A stretch of 64,000 bases of DNA, from the NCBI GenBank assembly GCA_023974075.1, contig CM043798.1, forward strand, positions 23,342,441 through 23,406,440. The letters run 5' to 3'. Below, one piece after another: positions 54,010-64,000 of the stretch. A program made the translations under genes and the position numbers. The notes under the pieces were generated by a model. That model was not told the origin of the DNA and ran no database searches. It was given only the letters and a program-made list of their open reading frames with translations. The stretch is from Chaenocephalus aceratus (Eukaryota; Chordata; Actinopteri; Perciformes; Channichthyidae). Positions within the stretch are counted from its first letter, which is position 1. Each line of letters begins with the position of its first letter.

Positions 54010-54200
54010 CGAGAAGAGGTGTTTGAATGACGCATGCGTCGTGGCGCAGGCTACTTATAGGGGGTGATTTCCCCTGACGTTGACGTCAAGAATCACCAGG
54101 CCAATCAGGATTGGCAGTAATGAGATTGATGCTTCTGTTTGCTCCGCGATGAGGCGCATCCCATAGTGAGACATCGAACGGAGTGTTATGAATGAGAACT
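54010..54200 (-). promoter_or_regulatory. DIRS copy 2 right inverted terminal repeat with TATA-like box
   Basis: Inverted copy of the left repeat; unique outer tip up to 54200. CTACTTATA at 54051-54059 is a TATA-like box on the minus strand, facing the gag ORF about 430 bp away. Confidence 0.65.
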
Positions 54201-54869
54201 CTTAATGTTGCTCTTAAAGTGCACCAGATTGATGCTTTTAACTTCAATATTTAAAAAAAAATCTTCTCGGGGGAGCAGGTCCGCACCCCACTCGTAAAAA
54301 ATAGCACTTTATCCCTGCCTATATGCCGTGAGCTGATTATCGAGCCTTCATTGTAACAGTCGCGGGTGTACTGTGTGTTTGTGTGTGGGGAGTGCTTTTG
54401 TGCATGCTCTATACGCAGTGGTTCCCAAACTTTTTGTGCCCAAGGCACACCAAAGGACAAGTAAAAATCTCAAGGCACACCTATTGTGCAAAATAGACCT
54501 TATAACACGTGTTATCACTCATATCATGTAAAATATCTGTAAATGTGCATAATTATTTACTAATGCCAAATAAAATGTGACAAAGACAACTATATTACTC
54601 ATGAAATATTTATTAACAAAATATTTCAGAAATTAATTTGAAACTTTATCAAATTAGGCTTCATCAAAGCCGCAACAGACTCATTTAAACCAGACAGGTC
54701 ATACAATAAAAAAATGAGGCAAAGGAAACTCAGCAGAAATTCAGCACAGAGAACTCTCAATGCAAGGAAGCTGCATTGTCCATGGTCCTGAACTACAAAT
54801 TATAAATGTAACATTTCAGCAATCAGCATTGAAACATGTGCTATTATAAATATTTTGCCGATTTACAAA

Positions 54870-55016
54870 TTAGTGAGATACATGTGCCTGTCGGGGCGCG
54901 CAGATTTTTGTAATCCTTAGTGGCACTGAGGAGAGGGCCACTCGCAAGTCCTGTTCAACAGAGAGCCGTGACCTCCTGTTGTTCGTCATGTAAACCAGAG
55001 TAGAGAACGCCAACTC
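54870..55016 (-). pseudogene. hAT transposase C-terminal fragment
   Basis: 49 uninterrupted codons from ELAFSTLVYMTNNRRSRLSV through EQDLRVALSSVPLRITKICA to a stop after AHVSH. This is the dimerisation end of the transposase in the hAT/ZBED5/SCAND3-like group. It belongs with the BED exon at the other end of hAT-B. Confidence 0.75.
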
Positions 55017-55267
55017 CAGAGATGGGGTTGTTACTAAAAAAAATGTAATATATTACATATTACTTTAAAAAAAGTAATATATTACACTACTTCGTTACTA
55101 TCTACATAAAGTAACTCGTTACTTTACTCGTTACTTTACTCGAGCACGTACGAACTGCGCATGCGTGACTGGCAATAACTTTCCTTACCAGCAGGCGGCG
55201 GTAGTGTGTGTATTTGTCATTCAAAACAGGCAACAACCGGAAGACAGAGAAGAAGAACAGACTACGT

Positions 55268-56290
55268 CAGGGGTGGGGAAACCTTTTTCCTCTCAAGGGC
55301 CATTTCAATTTTTCAACATCCTCCGAGGGCCGTACAAATTATTGACCTCTGCTTAAAAATCATAGCCCATTCATTTCATCTTTCTTTCATGCTGTGCAAA
55401 GAAAAAGCAACCTCTTCATCCAGATATCTTGCCATGACTCGCGCATGCCTTCACGTGCACGGTTGTGGCATGACCACCAAACAGAAAGATATGGACACAA
55501 GATGTGTGCAAATGTATTTAGTTTCCTATCCATGTGGACATGATTTAAGTGGGGGGGGGGACCTCACCTCCTCTAGGGCGGTCCAGGAAGATTTTTTTTT
55601 AAATATTGAAGTTAAAAGCATCAATCTGGTGCACTTTGAGAGCAAAATGAAGAGATCTATGGAAACATCTCTCAACACCCATTTGAAACAGAACTGTAAG
55701 CAGATTTACTTTTTCTTTATGGATATTTTACAAATCACTCTCCTTTCAAACTGTATTCTTGTTTATTAATAACAACTTACTTTACCGTCATATAGTATTT
55801 TATACCTGTTTACTTTATTCTCTTGTTTTTTGATAACTATAATGATCATATTAAGATGTGCCTTTACCTCACTGGTTGGAGAAAAAGCTTCTTATATCCG
55901 TTAGCATAGCTAGCTAACCAGATGCTAATAACAAAGTTATTGACTGTATGATCAGAATGACAGATGAACAGATCGCCACTGGGCTTACAACTAGAGACAC
56001 AGACACTGCAATTTTTTGAAGTCCCGGAGCGGCGTTCTGGTGCTCTCCGTCAGAATTGCACCCCTGTCAGACGAGACATATACCACGTGATGACACGTTA
56101 GGCTCGTGTTGTGTTCAAGGACCATGACCGTTGCCAGGAAAAAACAGGCACTCGCTTGTTTAATTATTTTGCGGTCTAGATTTCTTTAATTTTTTTCTTT
56201 TTTGCGTGTGTATATAAATTACCTCGAGGGCCATACCAAATGGTCTCGCGGGCCGTATACGGCCGGGGGGCCGGAGGTTCCCCTCCCCTG
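55268..56290. mobile_element. Non-autonomous hAT nested in hAT-B (hAT-C)
   Basis: Left end CAGGGGTGGGGAAACC, right end GGTTCCCCTCCCCTG, flanked by an exact 8-bp TSD GACTACGT (55260-55267 and 56291-56298). It has no transposase. Its interior at 55565-55870 is paralogous to the repeat split by DIRS copy 2 and preserves the uninterrupted integration site at 55652/55653. An open frame across its left boundary (55206-55769) is fortuitous. Confidence 0.9.
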
Positions 56291-56329
56291 GACTACGTGA
56301 TATAAACAAACAACAAATAGCGTGTGCGT

Positions 56330-56518
56330 TAGCTTCACCTTAGCATGTGTTCTTTGCAGGTGTGTGTTGAGGTTTGACGTGGTGTTTACAGCAGTGGATA
56401 ACAGCTTCTGGCCTGGACACAGTTTGCACCTCACTGTCACATTCCTGTCTATTCTTCGGACGAACTCAAAATAATGGGCATACCTCCACCCCTCGAAAGT
56501 TATCGCTGACTCAGCCAT
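56330..56518 (-). pseudogene. BED zinc-finger exon of hAT-B transposase
   Basis: Starts at an internal ATG with MAESAITFEGWRYAHYFEFV, then VRCKLCPGQK (Cys pair) and NLNTHLQRTHAKV (His pair). A donor-like AAG/GTGAAG follows near 56330. BED fingers give hAT transposases DNA-binding specificity. The downstream transposase body is absent except for the C-terminal piece at 54870. Confidence 0.75.
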
Positions 56519-56734
56519 GTTTATGCAGCACTGCACGTGGAGATGTGGACGCGCAAGTCGCGCAGATTACGTACATATAAACCTACAAAGTACTGATATA
56601 GTAAATTAAATAATTATTTTTTGTGTAGTTGTATATTGCAATAATAATGTATGGTTGTCACAAAATCCCACGGCACACCCGGACTTGCCTCAAAATCCCG
56701 CGGCACACCGTTTGGGAACCACTGCTCTATAGTG

Positions 56735-57175
56735 CCCGTAATAGTGTTCACTGGAGTCCAGCACCTCAGCACCCCCACTCAAAATACCTTCCCGCGCCTC
56801 TGGGTCTGGGCCAGGGAAGCGACGGAGTCCAAAGGAGAGGAGAACGGAGGTCTGACCAGGTTGGAGAGTGCAGAGAGAAGAGCCAGGAGGAGCGGGACAG
56901 CGTCCAATGTTGGAGGTGGTCTGGAGACAGGAGCTAGGAGTCAGGCTGGCTTGAAGCTGCAGGCACAGGAGAAAACAGGTCAAACAGGGAATCACAATCG
57001 AAGACTTTCCAAAGCTAGAGACTGACTGTGGGTACAGAGTCTACGATCTGGCGAAGTGGAGGAGTCAGGGCCGGAGTCTTATGCCAGAGGTGATTGGATT
57101 GTGGATGCCTGGCTCCCACACACCTGTCTCCACTCCTACACTCACACACAGGAGGTGGAGGCCATGACAGTTGCA
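56735..57175 (-). repeat. Dispersed repeat RepY, copy 2 (inverted)
   Basis: Reverse complement of RepY copy 1 but without its MITE and GT array. hAT-B is inserted at its distal end. Just beyond, 57190-57230 (ATGCTTTATGTTACGTCATT) resembles 43780-43810 in the same orientation. Confidence 0.75.
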
Positions 57176-57673
57176 TGTTGTTTTTATCGAATCAGAAGAT
57201 GTTTAAGACATATGCTTTATGTTACGTCATTTTGTACAAGATAATAAAGTAAGAGTATGTATCAAATATGTTGTTTGTTTTATTTTAATATATTGAAAGT
57301 TAACATAGTAGGGGTGAACCGGTATCCGTATTCGTCCTGTACCGTCACGGTTCGGACGTCACGGTTCGGACGTCACGGTTCGGCACATGCAGTCACACGG
57401 CGAATACGACTTTTTTTTACGAGTGGGAAAAAAAGTCTGTCATTCAGGGCAGTATCCACTACACCAGGGGTACTCAAATACAAATCTTAAAGGTCCAAAA
57501 TAAATGTTTCAATAAGACAAAGGTCCGTTTATTACGGTCATTCAAACTTTTAAACAATGGCAACAAGATTCTTAACAAGAGGTTGCAAAAACAAAAAAAT
57601 TTGTATGCAGCAGTTTTCATTGTTATTGTGTCTGTGCTTGATCCCTCAGAGTCGCAGTGTAAGAGCTGCACAG

Positions 57674-57922
57674 TTATGAATAAAGGCAGCTGCACCCTTT
57701 TTCATTCAGCATTCCCATTATTGGTTTATAAATGTCTTGCCCCCTTGTGTGTCCACTGAGGTTCGTCAGGCCCAACACATCTTCAACAAACTCCCCCTTT
57801 GCCTCATCATAAAAACTCATAAACACCAGCAACTGAGCATTGTCAGTGGTGTCAGTGGACTCACCCACAGCTAAGGAAATGCACTGTGCATTTTCTATTC
57901 CATCACAAAGCTGATTAATCAA
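57674..57922 (-). pseudogene. hAT transposase fragment, start of catalytic core
   Basis: 82 codons including CISLAVGESTDTTDNAQLLV, DVLGLTNLSGHTRGQDIY and IMGMLNEKG. The D/G-ESTD and LLGLT-L-GHTRG-DIY motifs mark the first catalytic region of ZBED5/FAM200-like hAT transposases. The usual Asp of DESTD is Gly here (GESTD), a probable inactivating change. Confidence 0.75.
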
Positions 57923-58295
57923 ATCACCAGCTAGTATTTATGTTCTTCTGGTTGCTGTGGAATCTGAGAGGGGATTTGCTTGATTTGACCTGTTATTTCC
58001 TCTTTTTGTTTGCCTTCAACATGGTCTCCATCACTTCAGTCATGCATTCTTTGATACTTCAGTTATTATCCAGTGGAATGTCCTTACCTACTGGCCTAGT
58101 TAAATCAAAGTGGTTACCTTTTTTTGGCTGGGAAGTGTAGTTTTACACACCGTCTTATTTGACTTTCTCAGGACTTAAAACTGTTTTTTGGGGGCAGACC
58201 CCCTCAAAGAAAAAAATATATTTACACACGTAAGGTCATCATCTTAATAGTTTTGTATGCTCATCCGTGAGCAGAGCATCAAGTTGACATGTCTA

Positions 58296-58496
58296 TTACA
58301 GCTGAATGCGGCGATTACCATTTTGTTCAGCAAAACGCCTCACAAACGTATTAAGATCAACAGCTTTAGTGCGTTTTGATTCAATGCTGAGTACAGCCAA
58401 ACGGACAGTCTCTTCTTTGTCAGTGTAGACCGCAAAATACCTCATTCCTTCAGTGCTTGGGTCCGAATGCTTCTCGTTTTGCGCCGTCCCGTTCAA
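58296..58496 (-). pseudogene. Possible hAT dimerisation-domain fragment
   Basis: The frame ends LAVLSIESKRTKAVDLNTFV, RRFAEQNGNRRIQL, then stop. This fits the final LSIE-x-DLN-(I/V)-FA pattern of hAT transposases. It lies upstream, in minus-strand order, of the core fragment that should precede it. Confidence 0.45.
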
Positions 58497-59256
58497 ATGA
58501 AATCGCCGCCAATCATATGTCCACGCTCAGGACCGGGGGAGGGGTTACATGACGTGCATCTTGTGCTGTATTCACTTGCACTCGGACATTAGAGACTTTC
58601 TCTCATAAATGTCCGATGAGCCACAACTTTTCTTTCAAAACAAAGCTGCCAACTGGGTGGCGCTGGGTGGCAAGGCCTATTTTTAGGGTGTAAGTTGCCA
58701 CCCTGGTAGGTGAAACTAGGCTACTAGCTACAGTACAGATGGAACTAGATGAGCTGTAAACTCTCGCTCTGACTCAGACAGGTTGAAAGAGACGAGACAC
58801 ACATTTTTCCCCACCCGCATTACGCGAAGACCCCGCCCCTACTGTGCCTCTGATTCGCAGATTGTTTGGGGGGGAAAAACGCTGACGGGATGCTGAATGT
58901 GATTGGACCAATGCGTTGACAGACACACACAGACAGTGGAACAGGACATGCAGAGCGCTGTTTGCAGTCTATGGACATAGCGGATCATTTTGACTCGCTG
59001 AGTTGTGGCGATGTCTCGCAGATAACACAGATAATATATATGAAAAGTATAATTCGCTCAGAGTCCAGAGACAGTTGTGATTCGATCCGGATCCGGACCG
59101 GAGTCCGGACTTTGAGGATGCCTGCACTACACTATATATAATCCAGGGGGCGGTATTGCGCCTAAAAGCTGTTTGCCAGCCGCCCTTAAACAACAAATGA
59201 AGAACAAGAAGAAACAACAACAAAACGAACTAAATACAAGAAGAAGAAAAGTTAGT

Positions 59257-59568
59257 ATGGCGATTTCAGATAACACACAGGAGCTAGAACCCACCTGCTT
59301 CTTTTAAATCAGCTGTGTGGGAACATTTCGGGTTCCCTGTGCACTACAATAATGATGAAGTGTGCGAGTGGTGGATCGGAAGAGGGCGTTGTTCGATAGC
59401 GGTGCGGTATGCTAATGGTAACACACGCCAAACATGCTAAATCATATCAGAAGGCATCACCCAGATTTGCCAATCACCAGAGCCCGGCAAAAGACAACAG
59501 CAGTTCAACAGCTGATCCCCGCTGTTTTTAAGAAGCCAATTGACATGAAAGCCGTGAAACCAAAATAA
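59257..59568 (+). pseudogene. BED finger region of hAT-D transposase
   Basis: Starts MAISDNTQELEP, shifts one base (extra C), then FKSAVWEHFGFPVHY. After further damage comes NMLNHIRRHHPDL (His ligands), QKTTAVQQLIPAVF, KKPIDMKAVKPK and a stop. The order W-HFGF, GNT, HIRRHHP, QQLIPAVF is that of Ac/ZBED1-type hAT transposases in fish. The Cys ligands are not intact. Confidence 0.7.
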
Positions 59569-59767
59569 ATAACGGAAGCTCTTGGCATAATGTTTTTTAA
59601 CGACTTTGCGCTCTGGAAACACTTTCTTATTATTTATGATGTAATATTTTCAAGACATTCTTTTTAGTTTTACAGCTTGATGAAACCTTTTAGTTTGACA
59701 TCAGCCATTATAGATAATATGGCCATCTGAGTATGTGGTGCTGTTTGTGGTTTGTTTTTAACCAACC

Positions 59768-62700
59768 TGACATTTACGTGTCGGCACCACGCAAACAACC
59801 CCTATGTAAAGTGAATGAGGCTCCTTTGTCGTGGTGCACACACGCATTTCTACAACGTCCCGCAGTGAGCTTTTATTCTATAAAACGTTTTTTAAATCTA
59901 CTTTATAGCTTGTAGTAACTCACGGGAGGCTTCTTTTATTTTATTTGTATTCATAATTATTTTTATTTTTCGTCAGAATGTAAAAATTACATTAGTTACG
60001 AATTGTTGTTCTCAAAAAACTGCATTGTGTGTATACAACTGTGATTTTTATTAAATTAGTTAGTTTTTAAGGAAGGCCAGAGCTTCAGCTGTGTCAAATA
60101 GATTGTTCCCTTTAGTTAACGTTATTTAAAAGATAATGATCATGTCCCCTCTATTGTATTACGAGCGTCCATTGGATAACGGAGAATTGTACACCCGGAA
60201 GTAAGTATTCTCCTTACTGTCGATTGATTTTTACAGTGATATCTGCACTACTCATCGACTAAAAAACACCAGATTATCCTTGTTAATTACACAACATTGA
60301 TTGGTTTGAATTGTGTGCAATACTTTTGTATTTTCCCCCCTTCGATTCGGAGAAAACAAATGTTTTTTCTGAGTTTTAGGATGGCCGAAGACACTACACT
60401 ACCCAGAATCCTCAGCTATCGTTTGGGACTACACCATGTGCTTAGCTTGACAAACCCCGTGATCAGTCCTCAACCTCTGTGATTGGATGTTGTGCGCGAA
60501 GTTTACACAGAGCGTGAAAAAGGACTTGGAATGAAACCCATCGACGGCACACTATTCAAAACAGGAATCGAACGTGTCCTACCTCCCCCCCCCTCCTCCC
60601 CCCTTAGGTCACAGGCTCCTCCAACAGTGCTACGCAATAAAACAGATACACAGAAAAATAGTGAAATAGTGCAATAAGAGTCTATATACAAGTGATTGGA
60701 ATATGATATATTAGATAAATAATTTCTAAGTAGCAGCCAGATGAATGTTATGGATGTTGTTTCTAAGTTCAGGTGTTTAATAATCGTATTGCCTGTGGGA
60801 TGAAGCTGTCTCTGTGTCTGGTGGTTTTAGTCCGGATGCTGCGGTACCGCCTGCCAGACGGCAGCAGACAGAACAGTTTGTGGCTGGGGTGATGGGGGTA
60901 TTTTATAATCTGAGGGCTTTCTTTAAGGTTAACCTGGTATTTTTACTCCACTACATTATTTTAGTTACTTTACAGATTTGGATTAATGATGTGAAATATA
61001 AACAACCCTTAAATCAGACACCTGAGGGAAATTCAGTGAAGGTGATTGTCAAGTGCCAACAATCAGGCGAGATATTTCATATTTGATAGTTGGTGCTTGA
61101 GAAGACTAAATATTTATCTGCAGATCCGTTTAAAGCATATTCATTACTCGTTATTCTCTAATAGTTAATTAAAGACTGTATATAATTGCTATTTTGTATA
61201 TCCCTTTCAAGATTTCAAGATTTTCTAAGGTTTATTGACATATCATATACACAACAGTGTAGTTATGCAATGAATGAAAAACTTGGGTCACAGGTTCCTC
61301 AACAGTGCATTACAAGACATCTATCAATATGTGTGTACCTCCACCATTACACTGTCGTATTCTGCACGTTTCTTATACTATCTACATACATAAGATTATA
61401 ATTAATGTGTATAATATCAGTTAAAATAAGTGCTTCAACATAGTTAACATTGCAGGAAAGTTGATTGTCAAGTTCCAAAACAAACCATGCAATTTAGACT
61501 TTGTCAGGCTTAATATTTATCTGTAGATAGATACCCCCAAAGCTTTTTTCCTATTTAAAAGAAGACCTTAACCTAAAGTATTCTTTAATGTTTAAATAAA
61601 GCCTTATTAGTTAGCACATCCTCCTATCAGGCACTACACTGTTTTATTCTAGATATCATTTGAGTATCTTCTTGATATTTTCTATTCTATATTTATATCA
61701 TTGACCTTCTACTTTCCCACTATTTTGTATGTACTCTTAATATTTAAATGTTTTCATAAAATATAACATATTCAAAAGTGCTTTACAAAAATGAAAGACA
61801 TTAAGAAAAAGGCATTTTAAACAGTCATTAAAAAGCAACACAATCTTCCTGCATTGCAATTACTCTAAACGTGCAATAACGTGCTTTAACCAGTAGGTGG
61901 TTTGGGTTAAAAAGCTGTCAAGTTTACAGTGTTAACAAAATAAAATATACTGCTGTTTCCGGTTTAGTTTACGACGAATATTATTTTGTTATTGTTTTGA
62001 TATTTGTAACACAAAAGCGATGGAAAAAAAACCCATAGCAACACAGAAAAGATGGTCTTAACATGACCCAGTGGTCTAGTAGTTAATAAAAAACAATAAT
62101 ATCAAAACAAAATATTACTACTAACTTTATTGTGAAATTAAAACAGAACTGTAAAAGAATAGTTTCCGGTCTATTCTGATGCCCGATCTCTGGAGATAAA
62201 TAAAGAACTACGACAGATGTGTAATATTTAATGCAGCCAAACCATTTATTACAATGCATTCATGTGATGACTTTCAAAGAGTAAAGCAAGCACTGCTGAA
62301 TAAAGTATGATTTTCTCTTTTACAAAACCTTTTTTCTTTATATGGAATGCAGTTGGGGGTCAACCAATCAAAGAGCTTGAGGACTGATCACGGGGTTTGT
62401 CAAGCTAAGCACATGGTGTAGTCCCAAACGATAGCTGAGGATTCTGGGTAGTGTAGTGTCTTCTGCCATCCAAAAACTCCGAAAAAATATTTGTTTCTCC
62501 GAATCGAAGGGGGAAAATACAAAAGCATGGTTCACAATTCAAACCAATCAATGTTGTGTAATTAACAAGGATAATTTGGTGTTTTTTAGTCGATAAGTAG
62601 TTCAGATATCACTGTAAAATCAATCGACAGTAAGGAGAAAACTTACTTCCGGGTGTAAAATTCTCCGTTATCCAATGGGAATGGACGCTCGTAATATCTT

Positions 62701-63063
62701 TTAAATAACGTTAACTAAAGGGAACAATCTATTTGACACAGCTGAAGCTCTGGCCTTCCTTAAAAACTAACTAATTTAATAAAAATCACAGTTGCATTAC
62801 ACACAATGCACTGTTTTTTGAGAACACAAATTCGTAACTAATGTAATTTTTACATTCTGACGAAAAATAAAAATAATTATGAATACAAATAAAATAAAAG
62901 AAGCCTCCCGTGAGTTACTACAAGCTATAAACTAGATTTAAAAAACGTTTTATAGAATAAAAGCACACTGCGGGACGTTGTAGAAATGCGTGTGTGCACC
63001 ACGACAAAGGAGCCTCATTCACTTTACATTGGGGTTGTTTGCGTGGTGCCGACACGTACATGT
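59768..63063. mobile_element. Foldback element with about 715-bp inverted arms around RepX copy 2
   Basis: 59768-60480 is the close reverse complement of 62345-63063 (for example CGTGTCGGCACCACG at the outer tips and TGGGACTACACCATGTGCTT near the inner ends). Between the arms, 60480-62290 is collinear with RepX copy 1. No protein-coding frame spans it. GTTTGTTTTTAAC occurs just outside both arms (about 59750 and 63139), a possible 13-bp target duplication although not directly adjacent on the right. Confidence 0.8.
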
Positions 63064-63359
63064 AACAAAGTTCGTGACTCCACCACGCATTGTGGTGTTA
63101 AGAAGTCGTGGTGGAGTTACGCATTCTGGTGAGATCAGTTTGTTTTTAACTGTTTAATACAGTTAATTATTCAAAATGTCAGAGTTCCTTATTTTGAAAC
63201 TGAAACTTGCACTACTGTTAAAAAATAAATAACAACAAACCTGGAATTACGCATTTGGGACTTTTTTTTGCTTTTTCTTGTTGTACCGAACCGTGACCCC
63301 CAAACCGAGGTACGAACCGAACCGTGACTTCTGTGAACCGTTGCACCCCTATAACATAG

Positions 63360-64000
63360 TAATAATGGCTGAAAATGTTTAATTAAATTCAACTTAATTG
63401 TTGTATGAATTAAACTATTGAATTGATCTGAATGTACAAAAAGAAAAAGGGTTACAGTTACATAATCCATTTTAGTATACTTAACATGGGTTTAGTCAGA
63501 GCCATATAATAGAAGAGTTACGACATCTCCGTTCACTCCAATGGACCACTTTTTTACAGCAATGGCGAATCGTGGAGCCTCTCAATCGTTCCCCGGAAGT
63601 TAGCGCCAAGGCTAGCAGAGCTGTAGAGTTGCAGCATAATAGACCGTTCGTGACGGACTTTTAAAGGTAAGAAGAAGTTTAAAGATGTATATTGCGGATA
63701 TTATCAGTACATCTGATTCAAATTAACATGTGTATTAAAGGATGTCAGTGGATTATCCCTAAATTAGTAGATTTAGGGAACGTTTACAGATAACAGATTA
63801 AGCTAGGATACCGAAGCAAGTTAGCAACAGACGTTGAACAGCCTTTTAATTGTAAATTCCGTTCTCTTAATGTCATTTCGTCCAACGTTGTTGAATTAGA
63901 GAAGAGGGGCTTCTAAACGGGATTGTATGCGGGGGTGGAGGGAGTTAAATATTAGATAAATATAACTTTGGTGCGTGTAAGAGTGAGTGTTTTTAGCAGA
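63360..64000. other. Right flank; possible promoter or first exon
   Basis: AT-rich to about 63500, then a more GC-balanced block with CCCCGGAAGTTAGCG (ETS-type site) at 63593-63607 and a donor-like TTTTAAAG/GTAAGAAG at about 63660-63674. This could be a 5' non-coding exon of a gene extending beyond the window. No protein-coding evidence. Confidence 0.3.

Larger units (their letters stand above)
48911..54200 (-). mobile_element. DIRS-type retrotransposon, copy 2
   Basis: A 5,290-bp DIRS element of a different family from copy 1, with genes on the minus strand. Its ends are known to the base: the internal complementary region at 49151-49249 reads GTAACCTAT joined to AGTTCTCATTC, the reverse complements of the left tip (ATAGGTTAC) and the right tip (GAATGAGAACT). 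Those tips directly abut the halves of the interrupted host repeat, with no target-site duplication. In minus-strand order it has gag (53622-51973), a minisatellite, an unidentified open region (51398-50367) and a tyrosine recombinase (50494-49297). No reverse transcriptase was recognised. Confidence 0.95.
54416..56724 (-). mobile_element. hAT transposon with broken transposase (hAT-B)
   Basis: Termini CAGTGGTTCCCAAACTTTTT and GTTTGGGAACCACTG are inverted repeats of hAT-Charlie type. The flanks are CTCTATAC plus one base (left) and CTCTATAG (right), an 8-bp TSD with one mismatch. It inserted in RepY copy 2. The minus strand carries an N-terminal BED exon (56330-56518) and a C-terminal fragment (54870-55016). 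The middle is missing and a second hAT (55268-56290) sits inside. Confidence 0.88.
57465..59124 (-). mobile_element. hAT nested in hAT-D (hAT-E)
   Basis: Ends CAGGGGTACTCAAA and TTTGAGGATGCCTG with an exact 8-bp TSD CACTACAC (57457-57464 and 59125-59132). It inserted just inside the left end of hAT-D. It contains two minus-strand transposase fragments (57674-57922 and 58296-58496). Confidence 0.88.
57309..63351 (+). mobile_element. hAT transposon with 8-bp TSD, host of further insertions (hAT-D)
   Basis: Outer ends TAGGGGTGAACCGG and GTGAACCGTTGCACCCCTA with TSD TAACATAG exactly repeated at 57301-57308 and 63352-63359. Subterminal CACGGTTCGG-type repeats occur at both ends. A BED exon lies at 59257-59568 on the plus strand; the rest of the transposase has been lost or replaced. 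A second hAT (57465-59124) and a large foldback structure (59768-63063) lie inside, explaining its 6.0-kb length. Confidence 0.85.

Noticed and set aside
45036..54200. Gmr1-like and DIRS elements as one composite with shared RT
   Set aside because: They are on opposite strands, have separate defined ends and are about 500 bp apart.
55206..55769. 187-codon plus-strand open frame
   Set aside because: It crosses the left boundary and TSD of hAT-C, so it is made of two unrelated sequences and resembles no protein.

Overview
The window looks like a teleost fish chromosome. It contains a three-exon fibroblast growth factor gene with vertebrate splice sites, very long CA/GT microsatellites, and a dense set of transposable elements (TEs) of fish type: two DIRS-type tyrosine-recombinase retrotransposons, an L2/CR1-like LINE, a Gmr1-like Ty3/gypsy element, several hAT transposons and foldback MITEs. 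No bacterial, phage or organelle feature is present. The genus cannot be fixed from sequence alone.

Layout. 1-5845 is low-complexity intergenic DNA with two very large CA arrays. 5846-11698 is DIRS copy 1 (genes on the minus strand; tyrosine recombinase, RNase H and reverse transcriptase remains; gag replaced by tandem repeats). 11699-17296 holds a short-TIR element in two copies and a non-coding hAT with an exact 8-bp target-site duplication (TSD). 17824-21060 is a nearly full-length but broken LINE on the minus strand. 21108-24195 is a dispersed repeat (called RepX here) interrupted by a palindromic MITE. 24200-36000 is mostly unique AT-rich DNA with GT microsatellites and one LINE 3' fragment.

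36012-37486 (minus) carries the only host gene recognised: an fgf1-like gene in three coding exons. Its 104-nt middle exon is perfect, while exons 1 and 3 carry single-base insertions. 40466-43616 holds fragments of a Myb/SANT-like ORF, a BED finger, and a multi-exon gene resembling a teleost-expanded SAMD3-like family. 45036-48408 is a gypsy element whose integrase lies before its reverse transcriptase (the Gmr1 order).

48911-54200 is DIRS copy 2. Its insertion point can be read exactly because an empty paralogous site survives at 55652/55653. Its gag and tyrosine recombinase are recognisable but no reverse transcriptase is. 54416-56724 and 57309-63351 are hAT elements, each hosting a smaller hAT, with 8-bp TSDs. 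The second also hosts a foldback structure with arms of about 715 bp built around another RepX copy.

Almost all coding capacity here is TE-derived and broken, and the main content is a record of nested insertions. Many frameshifts, including those in fgf1, are +1 insertions, so residual assembly error must be excluded before calling genes dead.
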